Positions 1 through 11,684 of a stretch of DNA of 64,000 nt are shown piece after piece (position 1 is the first letter of the stretch; each line of letters opens with the position of its first letter). Under the pieces are notes generated by a model that saw only the letters and a list, made by a program, of their open reading frames with translations, was not told the origin of the DNA and did not search any database. This DNA comes from Macrobrachium rosenbergii (Eukaryota > Arthropoda > Malacostraca > Decapoda > Palaemonidae). The position numbers and the translations under genes are program-made. The DNA lies in the NCBI RefSeq assembly GCF_040412425.1, contig NC_089795.1:81742663-81806662 (forward strand), given 5' to 3'.

Positions 1-640
1 ACCTGAATTCGCCACTGTCGATATATCAACTTTTATCTCTCCTGGTAGCCGGTGGTCTTAGCCATTGTCTGTCGTTATTTTTGAACCAGACCAAGATTCG
101 AATCTTGCTGTGGACGAAGCAATTATAAGATATAATAATTCCCTCTGGGTGCAAGTTATTTCCAAGGTACAATGGATTCGATATGCAACGATATTTGTGG
201 ACCAGTGTTTGTGTATATATAAAAATTCACGTCTTTATAATTGCTGAAAGGTCATATGTAAAAAAATGTACACACTCACATGTATGTGTGTATGTATAAA
301 GAAAAACCTGTCTATACAAAGGCATTCATATATACATACATACCTATGTATATGTGTATTTATATATGCATACTGTATAAAAATATGTATAATCACAATC
401 AAATACTCGAAATAAAAACAAAATAACGAACAAAAAAATATCATTGCAAAACGATAAACTCGAAATGTTTGGACTCGAGGAATCTTCCCCGAAGCAACTG
501 AGGCCAATGAAGCATTTGAAACTAAGTTGCAGTCGAGAAAGTTTTTGTCATTCGATTCCCAAGAAAAGGAAAAGTTAACAGCAAACACCCGGGGAATTAC
601 TGAAGACCCTGGGAGTTCATTTCCCCGAGTTGGCGAGCAG

Positions 641-671
<31 letters not shown>

Positions 672-880
672 TGACTATTGTGCGTTTGGAAGGGGGCGTT
701 GCTCCAGGAATCCGTGTCTTCGTTTGGATTCACGTAAGGTATAAGAAAAATGTCAGATTGAATTCGAGTTCAGATAATAATGTTTTCCATAAAAAATTAA
801 TGTTTATTTAGTGAGAAAATAAGTAATATTTTTTATATCCATATTTAATAAATAGGATTCTCGCTTGCAAGCATACGCAC
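1..880. other. unique AT-rich sequence, no gene seen
   Basis: No frame shows a recognisable domain or a convincing splice-bounded exon. The only low-complexity feature is a run of 24 T at 643-666. Short ORFs here are of the length expected by chance at this base composition. Confidence 0.6.
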
Positions 881-883
881 ATG

Positions 884-1100
<217 letters not shown>

Positions 1101-1103
<3 letters not shown>

Positions 1104-1674
1104 GGAGAGTAAATGGATGGATGTAATGATGAGAGGAGCGAGTGGATAAGTGAAAAAATAACCGGGCCAAATGACAGATTCATTTTACGTTTGTATATGA
1201 AGTAATGCCTTAATTCAGTCCTAACATGAAAGAAAGAAAAAGATGAAAAAATAAAGATTGAAAAATATGTACCGGTACTGGGAAAGCGATAAACAAAAAT
1301 TGTAGGAAGGGAAAAACATATTGTACAATACAAAGTGGAAAATATAGAAAAAAATTGAAATAGGAAAGAAAAAGTTTTGCTGCGTATATAAATTCCATTG
1401 GCAGTATTTTGGACAAAAAACATCGCGACAAATTCACTTTTGGTTGGGTTTACTTTCGGTTTCATGGTGCGGTTTGACACGGATGCCCCCGAAATTTTTT
1501 GCTGGTTTGTTGCTTTTCTGTTTTTGTACTTGTTTTTTTGTTTACTTAACTTTCGTTCCACGTGGTCCTAAAGGATTCGTTACGGTGTAAGTACCTTGTT
1601 GGTAGGATTTTGTGATAATTGCACATGCCAGTAGATGTCAATGAAAGTTTAATTTTAGTCATAATATACACACC
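1101..1674. other. AT-rich sequence, no gene seen
   Basis: A minus-strand frame runs about 170 codons into the flanking AT repeat, but it is rich in Phe, Lys and Asn, ends in repeat-coded YIYI, and shows no motif. I treat it as non-coding. Confidence 0.55.
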
Positions 1675-1677
1675 CAG

Positions 1678-1765
<88 letters not shown>

Positions 1766-1832
1766 ATTATATGTGTATATATATACATAAATATATGTAT
1801 GTATGTGTGTGTATATATATATATATATATTG
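1675..1832. repeat. compound (CA)n-(TA)n microsatellite
   Basis: A short (CA)n tract at 1678-1700 passes directly into (TA)n to about 1763, then into irregular ATGT-rich and TATA-rich sequence to 1830. This is a common compound microsatellite structure. Confidence 0.95.
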
Positions 1833-1859
1833 ATAGATATATAGACAGATAGATAAATA

Positions 1860-3080
1860 GATGAATAAATAAGTTGTCTCAGAGGTTTGGCCTCACAGTA
1901 GGGGTTCAAATTGCATTATCTTCTAAAAACTCTGTACCCCAAGACACAAGACCTTTGCACATTTCAAAGCATGGCAAGATTCAGTCTTCTTGTTTTAAAC
2001 CTTGGCGTTGCGCTTACGAATGCAAGTGTTTCAAGTGTGACACTCCATGGAGTTAGGTTCGGAGATCCGAGTAACCGTTCAATTAGCCCACATCGTGCGG
2101 TGTATTTTCCTGGAAATGTATCATTTCAAAGTCCACGAACAGTTACTCCTAATTCTTGATGGCATGACATCCAAAAGAGGCATGTTGAAGTTTTTTATCA
2201 AGTGAAGGTGCTATGTAGCAGTATCTGTTTTAAGTAACAGTATGGACCAGTCAGGACCCGCTAAGATAGGTCGGCCAGACAATGACGTCACACGGGCTCA
2301 TTGCAGGCAGGACTCACTACTGGCTCGTTGATACAACAGAACATTTGACCATCCATCTTCTTTGCATTAATAGTTTCAATTTTGTAGTAATTTTCTTTGA
2401 ATGGGAGTCTACGAGTAACCTAATTATTTATCAGTGTCAGATATTAAAAAAAAAAAAAAAACTACAGCCTCATATGTCCCAGCTGTAAGTTCATTTTAGA
2501 GGGTCCTGGGACCAATTGTCGGATCGTCTCAGAACTCTTGCTCTGTGCATCACAGGTACTTCGTCAGCCCAGTGTAGATTTTCAGTATGTTATCTCTGTT
2601 GAATGAGCCATTTGGTTTAGATATTGTTTTATCTTGAGCATTTTCTTTTCAAACTGCTTATTCTGTTTAAATCAGTGGCCATGATTTACACGAGTAGGTA
2701 CTATTTCCTGATGAAAATGATTGACAGAGAATATGTGACGAATTGAATGCAGGTTTATGCCTGTTTCTTACTATAAGCTCTTAATTGACATGTGGTGTGC
2801 ATACGTAGAGTCGCATACTCATACATTTATTTTGGGATTAGCAGAACACTTTTGTCCACTGGTAGGTCGATTAGAGAAGCTTAGGTTCTAAGTCTTCTGT
2901 AGCGAATTTGTGGCTTGTTGGTTAATTGACATCAAGAGTTTCTGCAATTTAGCATAAAGATGGTATTGTCCTTTGCTTACAAGAGCACTACCTTTATTCT
3001 TTCGGCTATTGGTAACTTAATCTCCATTATGAAACAATTTGGAAACAAAATATCTGTATTTAGAAATAAGTTCATTATAA
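1860..3080. other. unique sequence, no gene seen
   Basis: There is a short A run at 2447-2461. The stretch 2235-2330 contains TGACGTCAC, a CRE-like palindrome also present in the TIR element at 13.3 kb, but the surrounding similarity is too weak to call a repeat. No exon recognised. Confidence 0.5.
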
Positions 3081-3316
3081 CGTTGCCGTGGTGGCGCAGT
3101 GGTAAGGTTCTCGTCTACCAGTCGAAAGGACCCAAGTTCAAATCCCGCCACTCACTGGTGGTTTGGGGATGGCGCCATTGCATAAATCCGGTGACCCGCC
3201 AACCTAGCGGTCTGAAAACTCGAGAGGGTTAGTAAGAAAATAGGTACCAGCCCTCAGGCTGGGGGTTTAAACAGTGGGCCTAGCGACACACTGGCCCTTG
3301 CGAGGCCCTAGAGAAC
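3081..3316 (+). mobile_element. tRNA-derived SINE
   Basis: The head carries a perfect RNA polymerase III box A (TGGCGCAGTGG, about 3091) and a box B (GTTCAAATC, about 3138) at tRNA-like spacing, which defines a tRNA-derived SINE promoter. The 7-nt arms that would form an acceptor stem do not pair properly, so this is not an intact tRNA gene. A ~150 bp non-tRNA body follows (AACCTAGCGGTCTGAAAACT, GTGGGCCTAGCGACACACTG) and ends near AACTTTAACCTTTAAC. I could not find convincing target-site duplications. Family name unknown. Confidence 0.8.
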
Positions 3317-3546
3317 TTTAACCTTTAACTAATCAAAATGACAGTTATACATATATCATAAGAAATGTTTATTTCCAACCTATGTGGCCATTTGCTGTAT
3401 ATTACATACTGAACATCCTGTGGAGCTAGACGTTTAACCAACGATTGTGGAAATGAATCTGAACATGTATTTTAATTATGAATGCAGCCGTTCGTCGTAG
3501 GAATGCCTTTAATTATTATTTTCTAATAGAACATTCATTTATCTGA

Positions 3547-3816
3547 AGTCAGCAGATTTGCATCTGTGGGGCCACCAGCTCTATCCGTGATCTTGAATCT
3601 TGTAACAGATCCATTGTGATGTTAACATCGAAGAATATTATGCTCTTTTTGATTGACAAATATGATTTTACGCAACAGCCATCCAAAGGAAGTAAAGAAC
3701 AAAGACTTCCGGGCGTACTTCCCTTCCAAAAGCTGAATGAAGAAGACAATGACAATAGGGAAAAGTGCATACTTGAACCCAGGGAGAAGAGACGGGAAAT
3801 CAATATGGATGACTAA
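3547..3816 (+). other. unrecognised open frame, probably not a gene
   Basis: A stop-free frame runs from just after a TGA (3544) to a TAA at 3814. It could begin after an AG near 3552 and encodes about 88 residues with a charged C-terminus (EPREKRREINMDD). The opposite strand is also open over the same span, no domain is recognised, and many such frames are expected by chance in 64 kb. The nearest AATAAA is about 280 bp downstream. Listed only so that it is not lost. Confidence 0.12.
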
Positions 3817-3929
3817 ATTAGGTTGAAGACAAACTCAAGGGGGCGCCCAATCAATAGCCCATTTCCAAAGGTCTACATTCTATGGTACAGTTAACAGCTG
3901 AGGTCTTTGGAGAAGCATTTGCGTTATAA

Positions 3930-3931
<2 letters not shown>

Positions 3932-3997
<66 letters not shown>
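3932..3997. repeat. (CT)n microsatellite
   Basis: Pure CT dinucleotides, about 32 units, bounded by AAATT and TTTAGG. Confidence 0.97.
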
Positions 3998-3999
3998 AG

Positions 4000-4671
4000 G
4001 TATAGAGATCATCAGTATTTCTCATTTACGAGCCAGGCTCGAATAAGATAAAGGAATAGGTAGGAAAAGCGAGAAAATTGTAAAGCGTTTGGAAAATAAA
4101 TTGCAAAGGGAAGCAGAAATGTAACACGAACAATTTGACCCTGCAGCCCTTTAAAGCCCCAAAAATAAGTATAAATCTTATTCCTGAAAACCATCATGTT
4201 ATAGAATTAATTCCTCGTATGAAATCGACACAGTTGAAGTTTTTTATATATTTGTTTGCAGTTGTAATTTATATTTAATATAATAAAAAATGATCTCGCT
4301 GAGACAAATCACGAACCGGTGATTTAAAATGATTTAGTCTGCTAAGAGTCAATTCCAGTGAATTGTATAATTAGTTAACATCCCAATTCTGCATTCCTTG
4401 TCGTTCTTCTTTTGAAAATATCGGAAGACACAACAGTATGAATGTCCGAGTTTGCCTCGGCTGAAACACATAATGACCACATGAATTATTTAAAAATGAA
4501 ACTTTTCTGTAAATCACGAAGTTAATGCCAGGTCCATTTATCATCAAGCTTTGACCATTACACAAACACTTCATTAATTATTCAGAGTTTTTACTGGTAC
4601 TCGTTGAGTGAAGTGAAAAAAGTAATTGAGACTTGTCATTCATTGTCCTTAATTTCATTTTTTCCTCAGTT
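4000..4671. other. AT-rich sequence, no gene seen
   Basis: Only short chance frames. The segment ends at the FB element. Confidence 0.5.
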
Positions 4672-5042
4672 TTTAGTTTTCTGTAAAACTAAAAACTGTC
4701 TGTCCGCACTTTTTTCTGCCCGCACTTTTTCTGTCTACCCTCAGAACTTAAAAACTACTGAGGCTAGAGGGCTGCAAATTGGTATATTGACCATCCAGCC
4801 TCCAATCATCAAGCATACCAAATTGCAGCCCTCTAGCCTCAGTAGTTTTTATTTTATTGAAAGTTAAAATTAACCATGATCGTGCGTCTGGCAACGATAT
4901 AGGCCAGGCCAACACCGGGCCCGTGGTTAAAGTTTCATGGGCCGCGGCTCGTACAGCATTATACCGAGACCACCGAAAGACAGAGCTATTTTCGGTGGCC
5001 TTGACTATACGCTGTACAGAAAACACGATTGCGCTTGTTTTT
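4672..5042 (+). mobile_element. FB foldback repeat, copy 1 (3' hairpin deleted)
   Basis: It starts at TTTTAGTTTTCTG, followed by the pyrimidine-rich CTGTCCGCACTTTTTCTG block. It then has the 30+ nt inverted arms CTACTGAGGCTAGAGGGCTG (from about 4755) and its complement ending CCTCAGTAG (to about 4848), and the CACCGAAAGACAGAGC/TTTTCGGTGG hairpin at 4970-5000. The usual terminal GCGCCGAAG/CTTCGGCGC stem is missing: after GATTGCGC the sequence goes straight to TTGTTTTTAC. The copy is otherwise full-length. Confidence 0.88.
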
Positions 5043-5277
5043 ACTTGTTTTCAGTTATGATGAAAAAAAAAAACCGTAAGTTGTAATTCCTATTTGAAAA
5101 ATGGTATTGAACAAATATGTTAGTTTTCGTTATTGCTTTTGTTTATAGAACGAAAATAGGATAAACCAAGTTTCAGAGTCGAAGAATATTTATCTTGTAG
5201 AAACAAATTCGTTATTTTGTTATTTATTACTCATCTTCAACTATTAGCAGTTTGTGATGGCAACAGAATTACAGGGC

Positions 5278-5435
<158 letters not shown>

Positions 5436-5564
5436 TCGTTTTTATAGTTATTATACTATATCTCATCTGCGATTCGTTTGTCTTGAAATTATTAGAATAA
5501 ACTCATTTCATTTTCTTAAGCTTTGACATAAAATCATAGAATTAGTCACATTTTGAAGCTACGA

Positions 5565-5568
<4 letters not shown>

Positions 5569-5618
<50 letters not shown>
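5569..5618. repeat. (CT)n microsatellite
   Basis: Pure CT array of about 25 units. Confidence 0.97.
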
Positions 5619-5621
<3 letters not shown>

Positions 5622-5840
5622 TAGTGATATATATCAGTCTTCATTCACCCGGCGAATTTATTGCACTGCAATTTCCAGCAGAGCACACATCGTCTCCTTT
5701 GACAGACCGTTGCATATCTGCCGAGCTCTTGGGTGGTATTTACAGTGCGTCTTATATGAAGAGAATTGGCGAAACTGAGATACGTACGAAGATCCTATCA
5801 CGGAATATGAAAAACCAATCAGCACGAAGCCATACCGGTA

Positions 5841-6038
5841 CCACGCGCGATGCACTGTAGTCCCTGGCTGTAACCCCTTCCATTCCATTTGCTATACTTC
5901 CGTTCATATTCTCTTTCTTCCTTCGTTCTCTTGCTTCCTTCTTACGTCTCATCTTCTCCTAACGTTTGTCTCAACATTATTTTCAGCGCTGGATGACCTC
6001 ATAGGTCCAAGCGCTTGGCTTTTGGCCAAAATTTTGTT
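5841..6038 (+). mobile_element. SINE-like repeat 'S', copy 1 (internal deletion)
   Basis: Matches the S family from GATGCACTGTAG, lacks the GCATTACTTAAGGTTCTTTG block, and resumes at CTGGCTGTAACCCCTTCCATTC. It continues to the conserved 3' end CAGCGCTGGATGACCTCATA, GCGCTTGGCTTTTGGCCAAA. It is shorter than the ~300 bp copies at 28.2 and 43.0 kb. Confidence 0.8.
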
Positions 6039-6039
6039 T

Positions 6040-6408
6040 TCTAGTTCCAACATTAACCCGTAATGCATTTTTTCCTTCCCTAAACAGTCCGTCATTGTGA
6101 TTTTTTTTAATGAAAATTATATAAATTTATTTTCCTCTGAATATGTATAATTTGACTAGAAATTGAGTTCATTCAAAAAACAATTTTTTTAAGTATGACA
6201 GTAATTAGGTGTTATTGGGTTCTGTGCTGTTACAAACCACAAGAATTAAATTATATACTATTGCAAGACCACCGTATGCAGTCAGCGAATTGATTCAAGT
6301 GATTTTAATAATTAATCACCCAGAATTTTCAGATGTTAATGCACATGTAGCGGGTATGTTCATACAAAATAGATAAATTGATTATAAAAGCAATAAAGAA
6401 ATAGTTTG
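6040..6408. other. AT-rich sequence, no gene seen
   Basis: No coding or RNA signal recognised. Confidence 0.5.
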
Positions 6409-6413
6409 TTTAT

Positions 6414-6493
<80 letters not shown>

Positions 6494-6612
6494 TATGTAT
6501 GTATGTATGTGTTTGTGTGTGTATCTATCTATATATATAATATATATAGATATGTATATATAAATTATATAAATATATATGTATATATATGTATGTATAT
6601 ATATTTATATAT

Positions 6613-6663
<51 letters not shown>

Positions 6664-6690
6664 TGTATATATATATATAAAATCATTAAT
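6409..6690. repeat. (AT)n-rich microsatellite complex
   Basis: Pure (AT)n from about 6415 to 6489, a degenerate ATGT/TATC/TATA mix, then another (AT)n block at 6616-6662. Confidence 0.95.
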
Positions 6691-6723
6691 TGCTTTTACC
6701 ATTGATATATTATTTTGTATGAA

Positions 6724-6803
6724 CGTGTGTGTGTGTATGTGTGTTTGCGTGCGTGTGTGTGTTTGCGCATGCGTGCGTGTGCTGGTGTGCGTGTGTGTGT
6801 GTA
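6724..6803. repeat. imperfect (GT)n tract
   Basis: GTGTGTATGTGTGTTTGCGTGCG-type repeats. CG-containing interruptions suggest an old, decaying GT array. Confidence 0.9.
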
Positions 6804-7107
6804 TAGACGATGATCAATTAAATAGAAGCTTGATTAAATTGATAGAGAGAGAAATATGAATCAAATTTTCCCAACACGCGGACTCGACTATTCATAGAAG
6901 GTTTATTGGGACCAAAAGGTTATTTTGACCGTGTATTCGCGTGACATGGATTTTTTGTGATGATATTTGACTGAAAAGAATTTTTTCATGGCAAAACGTT
7001 TCCGTTCATTACCGATAAAAAAGGTTTAGCTAATTGGTGGATGCCAAATATGCCACAGGTAACAAAAATAATGAAATGAATCAGAATGAAATTGCTCAAG
7101 TTGTTTT

Positions 7108-7466
7108 TATTAGTTTTCTGTAAAATAAAACTATTGTGCCGACTTTGTCTGTCCGTCTGCACTTTTTTTATCTGCATTTTTTCCGTCCGGCCTCAAATCT
7201 TAAAAACTATTGAGGCTAGAAGGCTTGGTAAAACACATCAAACTCAAATTGCAGCCCTCTAGCCTCAGTATTTTTATTTTATTTAAGGTTAAAGCCATAA
7301 TCGTGCTTCTGGCAACAATATAGGATAGGCCTCCACCGGGCCGTAGTTGGAGATTCATGGGCCGCGGCTCATACAGCATTATACCCAGACCACCGAAAAA
7401 TAGATCTATTTTTGGTGGCCTTGATTATACGCTGTAGCGCCGAGGAAACTTCGGTGCATTTTTTAT
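7108..7466 (+). mobile_element. FB foldback repeat, copy 2
   Basis: Starts TTAGTTTTCTGTAAAATAAAAC. The long internal arms are present (7202-7280), but the left arm lacks part of the CTGCAATTTGG segment. The terminal stem is GCGCCGAGG/CTTCGGTGC, where a C-to-T change creates a G-T pairing. The ACAGAAAACTCGATT block normally found before the stem is deleted. A T run follows. Confidence 0.88.
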
Positions 7467-7776
7467 TTATTTATTTGTTTATTTATTTTTTCTTGTGATT
7501 TCCTTGATTCCAGTTTCCCAGCTTTCGAGGCGCAAGGCATTCGAACAGTCCGCACTTGCATTTCAAAGTTATTTATTTACTATATGCTTTATCGATAAAC
7601 AAGTTGGTAAATAGGTAAAATACACTCAGGATCGGTGCAAATCTCAGGCGTTTTAGAAATGGCATGTATGAGAATAACACTATTAAAGTTTTTTTTATAT
7701 AAAACTGCCAATAAATACTCCGTCTATACGTACTGGATCATTCCTAAAACACAAATAATAAGTCCAAATTGAGCCT

Positions 7777-8171
7777 AAGTTTCTTCGGCGCAATCGAGTT
7801 TTCTGTACATCCGCTACAGCGTATAATCAAGGCCACCGAAAATACATCTATCTTTTGGTGGTCTAGGTATAATGTTGTATGAACCGTGGCCCTTGAAAGT
7901 TTAATCACGGCCGGGTGGTGGCCTGTCCTATATCGTTGCCAGAAGTACGATTATGGCTAAATTTGACCTTAAAAAGATGAAAAAACTACTGAGACTAGAG
8001 GGCTGCAATTTGGTATGTTTGATGGTTGGAGGGTGGATGATCGACATACCAATTTACAGCCCTTTAGCCTCAGTAGTTTTTAAGATCTGAGGTCAGACAG
8101 AAAAATGCGGACAGAAAAGTGCGGACGGACAGACAAAGCCGGCACAATAGTTTTTTACAGAAAACTAAAAA
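7777..8171 (-). mobile_element. FB foldback repeat, copy 3 (reverse)
   Basis: Reverse-complement copy running from CTTCGGCGCAATCGAGTTTT to the terminal TTTTACAGAAAACTAAAA. The internal arms (about 7980-8085) are nearly perfect. The left half of the GC-rich terminal stem is missing, so the copy begins AAGTTTCTTCGGCGC. It lies in inverted orientation about 310 bp from copy 2, so the two could pair as a larger palindrome. Confidence 0.88.
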
Positions 8172-9289
8172 TTAGAATGAACTACCCTAACGTTTATGCA
8201 ATAATTACGATGGTTACATTTTAATTGTGGGTTTAACTTCCGTTTTCAAAATACATGAGAGAGAGAGGGAGAGAGAGAGATGGAAGATTTAATTTTCTTG
8301 ATATTTTTCTTTGATTTTTCCTGGCGTATAAAAGCGGAAACGTAATCAGGTGATAAAACACCGAAGATGTGCCATGCAAAAATTTACATTTTTGTTCTTT
8401 GAGTCAAAAGAAAAACATGTTAACATCGTGTGACTGATGCCTTGTTATTTGCAGGATGCAGATACGTAAATACAAGCGTAATAGCTATTGTAATTATCCG
8501 AGAGCATTCGCTAATTTGAATTAATTTGCGTTTGCTCTGAACTCATTCATTTGGCGCATACACCAACAATTTACGCTGAGCTGAGATGTTTGTAAAAAGA
8601 AAGCGAGAGTGAACTGTAAACGTCATTAATAAAAATCAGAATAAGCAAAGCCTGTCAACAAATAAAAAAATAGAAAAAACGCTGATGAATGATACTTAGT
8701 AAGTCTCTAGGTCTAATGCAAAGTCAACATCATCTTTCCCAGACGAACTGAGGAATTCTGAAGCTTTTCCTTAGGGATGAAGTAATTAAATACTGAGCGC
8801 ACAATTTTGTTTTAGATTCTCGTATTTGACATGACCTGTGTGCTGTGTAAACCTTAGCATTGCTTAATCTCATTGCACTTCAGAAACAGGTCAGATGTAC
8901 ATAAACACACGTGCATTTGTAAACAATGTACTATGTATCCAGTGATAATTCCGTTCATGTCCCGAGGATGCGAGACCCTGTAGTTTTGAAATTAGTAATT
9001 GATCTTGCTTAGAATACACTAATTTCGTTTCAGACTTTCTTTAGTTAGTCATTAGTGAGTTATTGGCGAATAGAAAGTATGATGAAAGTATATTTTATTT
9101 TGTTAAATTGCAAACTCGAGGGTCACACCTTGGTTAATATTTCATACCATTTACCAATCTCTGTTCCGTTTTAAGATTTTAACCTACTTCTTTCCTTCCC
9201 AAGGACAGGTTAAGGAGTAAAGTCCATTAATAGAGATGTATCTTATTGCTTGCACTTCATTAGGGCAAGTCTGCCCTACTAGCTCTCTT
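8172..9289. other. unique AT-rich sequence, no gene seen
   Basis: Contains a short interrupted GA tract at 8257-8280. No exon, RNA gene or repeat family recognised. Confidence 0.5.
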
Positions 9290-9575
9290 TAGGGTTGAAG
9301 GGAATAGAGGTATAGAAACAAGAAGACAAACTGCTAAAGTTTGTAGAGGTGAAATTATGGGACTTGGTGTTTTAAAAGTCCTTTGGCCACGTGAAAAGAA
9401 TGAAGAACGATAGATCGCTTGGTAGAATTAGTGTATATTTCTGAAATGTTAGGAGGAAGAAGGTGAAGAAGATCTGGAAAATGAAGGATAGATGGCGTCG
9501 AAGATTGACTAGAGCGGAAGGGCCCCACATATCCAGGGAGCCAAGAGAGTTCGAGTAAGATAAAAGCTAATGTCG
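9290..9575 (+). pseudogene. non-LTR reverse transcriptase fossil, C-terminal part
   Basis: One frame reads SFGHVKRMKNDRSLGRIS at about 9380-9435, matching the well-known W-F-G-H-V-x-R-M-x-x-D-R block C-terminal to many non-LTR reverse transcriptases. After frameshifts and stops come basic residues (GGRR..RRSGK) and IDGVED, comparable to the RGRPRxRWxDGV block. Multiple stops and frame changes make it inactive. Upstream and downstream parts of the element are not recognised. Confidence 0.65.
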
Positions 9576-9675
9576 CAGTTTGTGAGATGTGGTCTTGATG
9601 AGCCGTCTGTGTGGAATCTTAGTACAACTGACTAAGGGTATGGAGGTTTTCCCTAGAGACGCAATCAGAAGTGTA

Positions 9676-9848
9676 TATATACATATATATATATATATTT
9701 TTTTTCTGTGGGATTCGCTTATACACTGAAGCCACGTGCATCTACTGTGATTTTTTAAGGACATGTATATGCATATTTATATGTATTTGTATATATGTAT
9801 ATATATTTGTGTGCATATATATTATATATATGTATGTATATATATAAT

Positions 9849-9912
<64 letters not shown>
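9676..9912. repeat. (AT)n-rich tract
   Basis: ATGTAT-rich sequence from 9676 to 9850, with a non-repeat gap at 9700-9765, then pure (AT)n at 9856-9912. Confidence 0.93.
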
Positions 9913-9917
<5 letters not shown>

Positions 9918-9965
9918 GTTTAAAAATTTTAGCTTATCCAATAGCACAGCAGAACAAAAGTAAGC

Positions 9966-9991
9966 GAGAGAGAGAGAGAGAGAGAGAGAGA
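9966..9991. repeat. short (GA)n microsatellite
   Basis: About 13 GA units. Confidence 0.93.
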
Positions 9992-10479
9992 TTACTCCAG
10001 CTCAGCTTCCGCCACCAAACAAAAGCGGGAAATTAAGAATGATTTATGCATTTATTACAAACACAGGCGAAACAAAGACTGCGTAAACAAAAGAATTAAG
10101 ATACACCCTTGGGAAGAAAGTATCCCCTGGGGGAGGGAGAGGCAGGGTCATTCATTCTCCATATCAAGAATCATATACCGTCACTCCTGAGAAATCTCCG
10201 CTGCCGTTGTTTGCCATTTTTCATCTCTGAATGAAAACTGAGGGACTGCGATGCCCTTAAGTGAATCTTTTGTCGTTTTAAAATACGGTTGAGTAATGGT
10301 TTTAACAGCGCGGACTCCCCAGTCATAATATCATAGTTTAAATTTCATGTTGCTGATGGTTCTCGCTCAGTGGGTGTGTGTGTGTGCATTCAAATGACGC
10401 GATTTTGTTTAAAATTCAGAAGAAAACGGGAAACGTACGTGTTGCAGGCGTATAATTTTAGGTCAAAATTGTGAGACCC

Positions 10480-10532
10480 GTATTGCATCATTGCTTGAAC
10501 TTCAGACAGAAGTTCAAGCGAAGATGCAATAC
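10480..10532. other. 24-bp near-perfect stem-loop
   Basis: The arms GTATTGCATCATTGCTTG... (10480-10503) and its complement (10509-10532) pair at 22 of 24 positions across a 5-nt AGACA loop. No copy of the arm is seen elsewhere in the window, so this is not one of the repeat families listed here. It could be a small-RNA-type hairpin or a tiny foldback. Confidence 0.75.
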
Positions 10533-10635
10533 AATTCAACTTGTATTTTAATATTTTACGTACATTTTTATTGATTTTTTTTTTATTTATTCGTTACTTT
10601 ATCTGTTTTTCTAATAACTGATCTCCTCTTTCAGT

Positions 10636-10747
10636 TTTTCCCATTGCCTTCTGTAACTTCTTTCGAATGAACACCATATTCTTTGGAAGCTTGAATTTTA
10701 AGTCAGTGGCCCCAGTGGACTTGTTCCATATGAATAGGGTTCATCTT

Positions 10748-10798
<51 letters not shown>
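10636..10798 (+). mobile_element. non-LTR-type 3' tail with (AAT)n end, copy 1
   Basis: Contains CCTTCTGTAACTTCTTTC, GAACACCATATTCTTTGGAA, AGTGGACTTGTTCCATATGA and CATCTTCTGAATAATAAT, ending in about 15 AAT units. The same order recurs at 27.7 kb, reversed at 11.5 kb and diverged at 14.9 kb. The (AAT)n is therefore the element's own tail and not an independent microsatellite. Confidence 0.8.
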
Positions 10799-10799
<1 letters not shown>

Positions 10800-10984
10800 T
10801 AGAAAAAAGAGAGAGGGTTAAGGAACAGAATCATTACTTTAAATTAGTACAGACATAAAATCTACACATGATGTTCTGAATGTTAAGTACATACTTCTAA
10901 AACAAGTGGAAAGGACTTAAGAATTATTCTTGACCAAAGTGGCATAGAATTTCAAGGAAAATCTCCAGAAAATTAATTTATCAA

Positions 10985-10990
<6 letters not shown>

Positions 10991-11058
<68 letters not shown>
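10991..11058. repeat. (CT)n microsatellite
   Basis: About 34 pure CT units. Confidence 0.97.
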
Positions 11059-11061
<3 letters not shown>

Positions 11062-11258
11062 AAAAATTCTAACCAGTGCGGAAGGTACTATTTCACTTAT
11101 TACAGTTTATTGACACTGTCTTTCCCTCTGCTACTAAGGTTTCGGAATTCTCTTACTGCTTCATTTTTTCCGAACATTTACCATCTTCCGTCTTTTCCTT
11201 AAGAGTTGTAGAGACGAATCCATCCCGCACCCCAGTTTTTTCCTTCATCCTTTCTTTA

Positions 11259-11279
11259 TTTGTTTTTTTTTTTTTTTTT
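11259..11279. repeat. poly(T) tract
   Basis: Homopolymer of about 17-18 T after TTTATTTG. Open frames through it are phenylalanine runs, not genes. Confidence 0.85.
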
Positions 11280-11383
11280 GGTGGGTGTGTTCTGGGCTAC
11301 ACAAAGGCATCGTGTTTCACGTTTGCTCGGCCTTTTGATCAAGAAAAGACGGCCTCAGACTGGAAAGATTGTTATTGAAGCAC

Positions 11384-11429
11384 CTTCTTCTTCTTCTTCT
11401 TCTTCTTCTTCTTCTTCTTCTTCTTCTTC
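11384..11429. repeat. (CTT)n microsatellite
   Basis: About 15 CTT units. The Ser and Leu runs in overlapping frames come from this repeat. Confidence 0.97.
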
Positions 11430-11519
11430 CATCTTTACTTCACACACTTGTTTACACTTGTCAGTTTTTGGCTCCTAATCCGTGGCCTTCTCCATACATT
11501 GGCAACCAAATCGTCTCAC

Positions 11520-11521
11520 CG

Positions 11522-11572
<51 letters not shown>

Positions 11573-11680
11573 GGAAGAGGCCCACAGGTCCCACTGACTT
11601 GAAATTCAGGCTTCCAAAGAATGTGCCATTCATTTGGAAGAAATAACAGGAAGTAATAGGAGATGCAGAAAGACATGTTC
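11520..11680 (-). mobile_element. non-LTR-type 3' tail with (AAT)n end, copy 2 (reverse)
   Basis: Read on the minus strand, it has TTCCTGTTATTTCTTCCAAATGA, then the CATTCTTTGGAAGCCTGAAT, TTTCAAGTCAGTGGGACCTG and GGGCCTCTTCCAATAATAAT blocks and 18 AAT units. It is the reverse-oriented counterpart of copy 1, about 700 bp away. Confidence 0.78.
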
Positions 11681-11684
11681 ATTT

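Noticed and set aside
2235..2330. Relative of the 13.2 kb TIR element
   Set aside because: Shares only TGACGTCAC and a few scattered words. No TIRs or TSD found.
3083..3160. Intact tRNA gene
   Set aside because: Box A and box B are good, but the acceptor arms do not pair and the sequence runs on into a SINE body.
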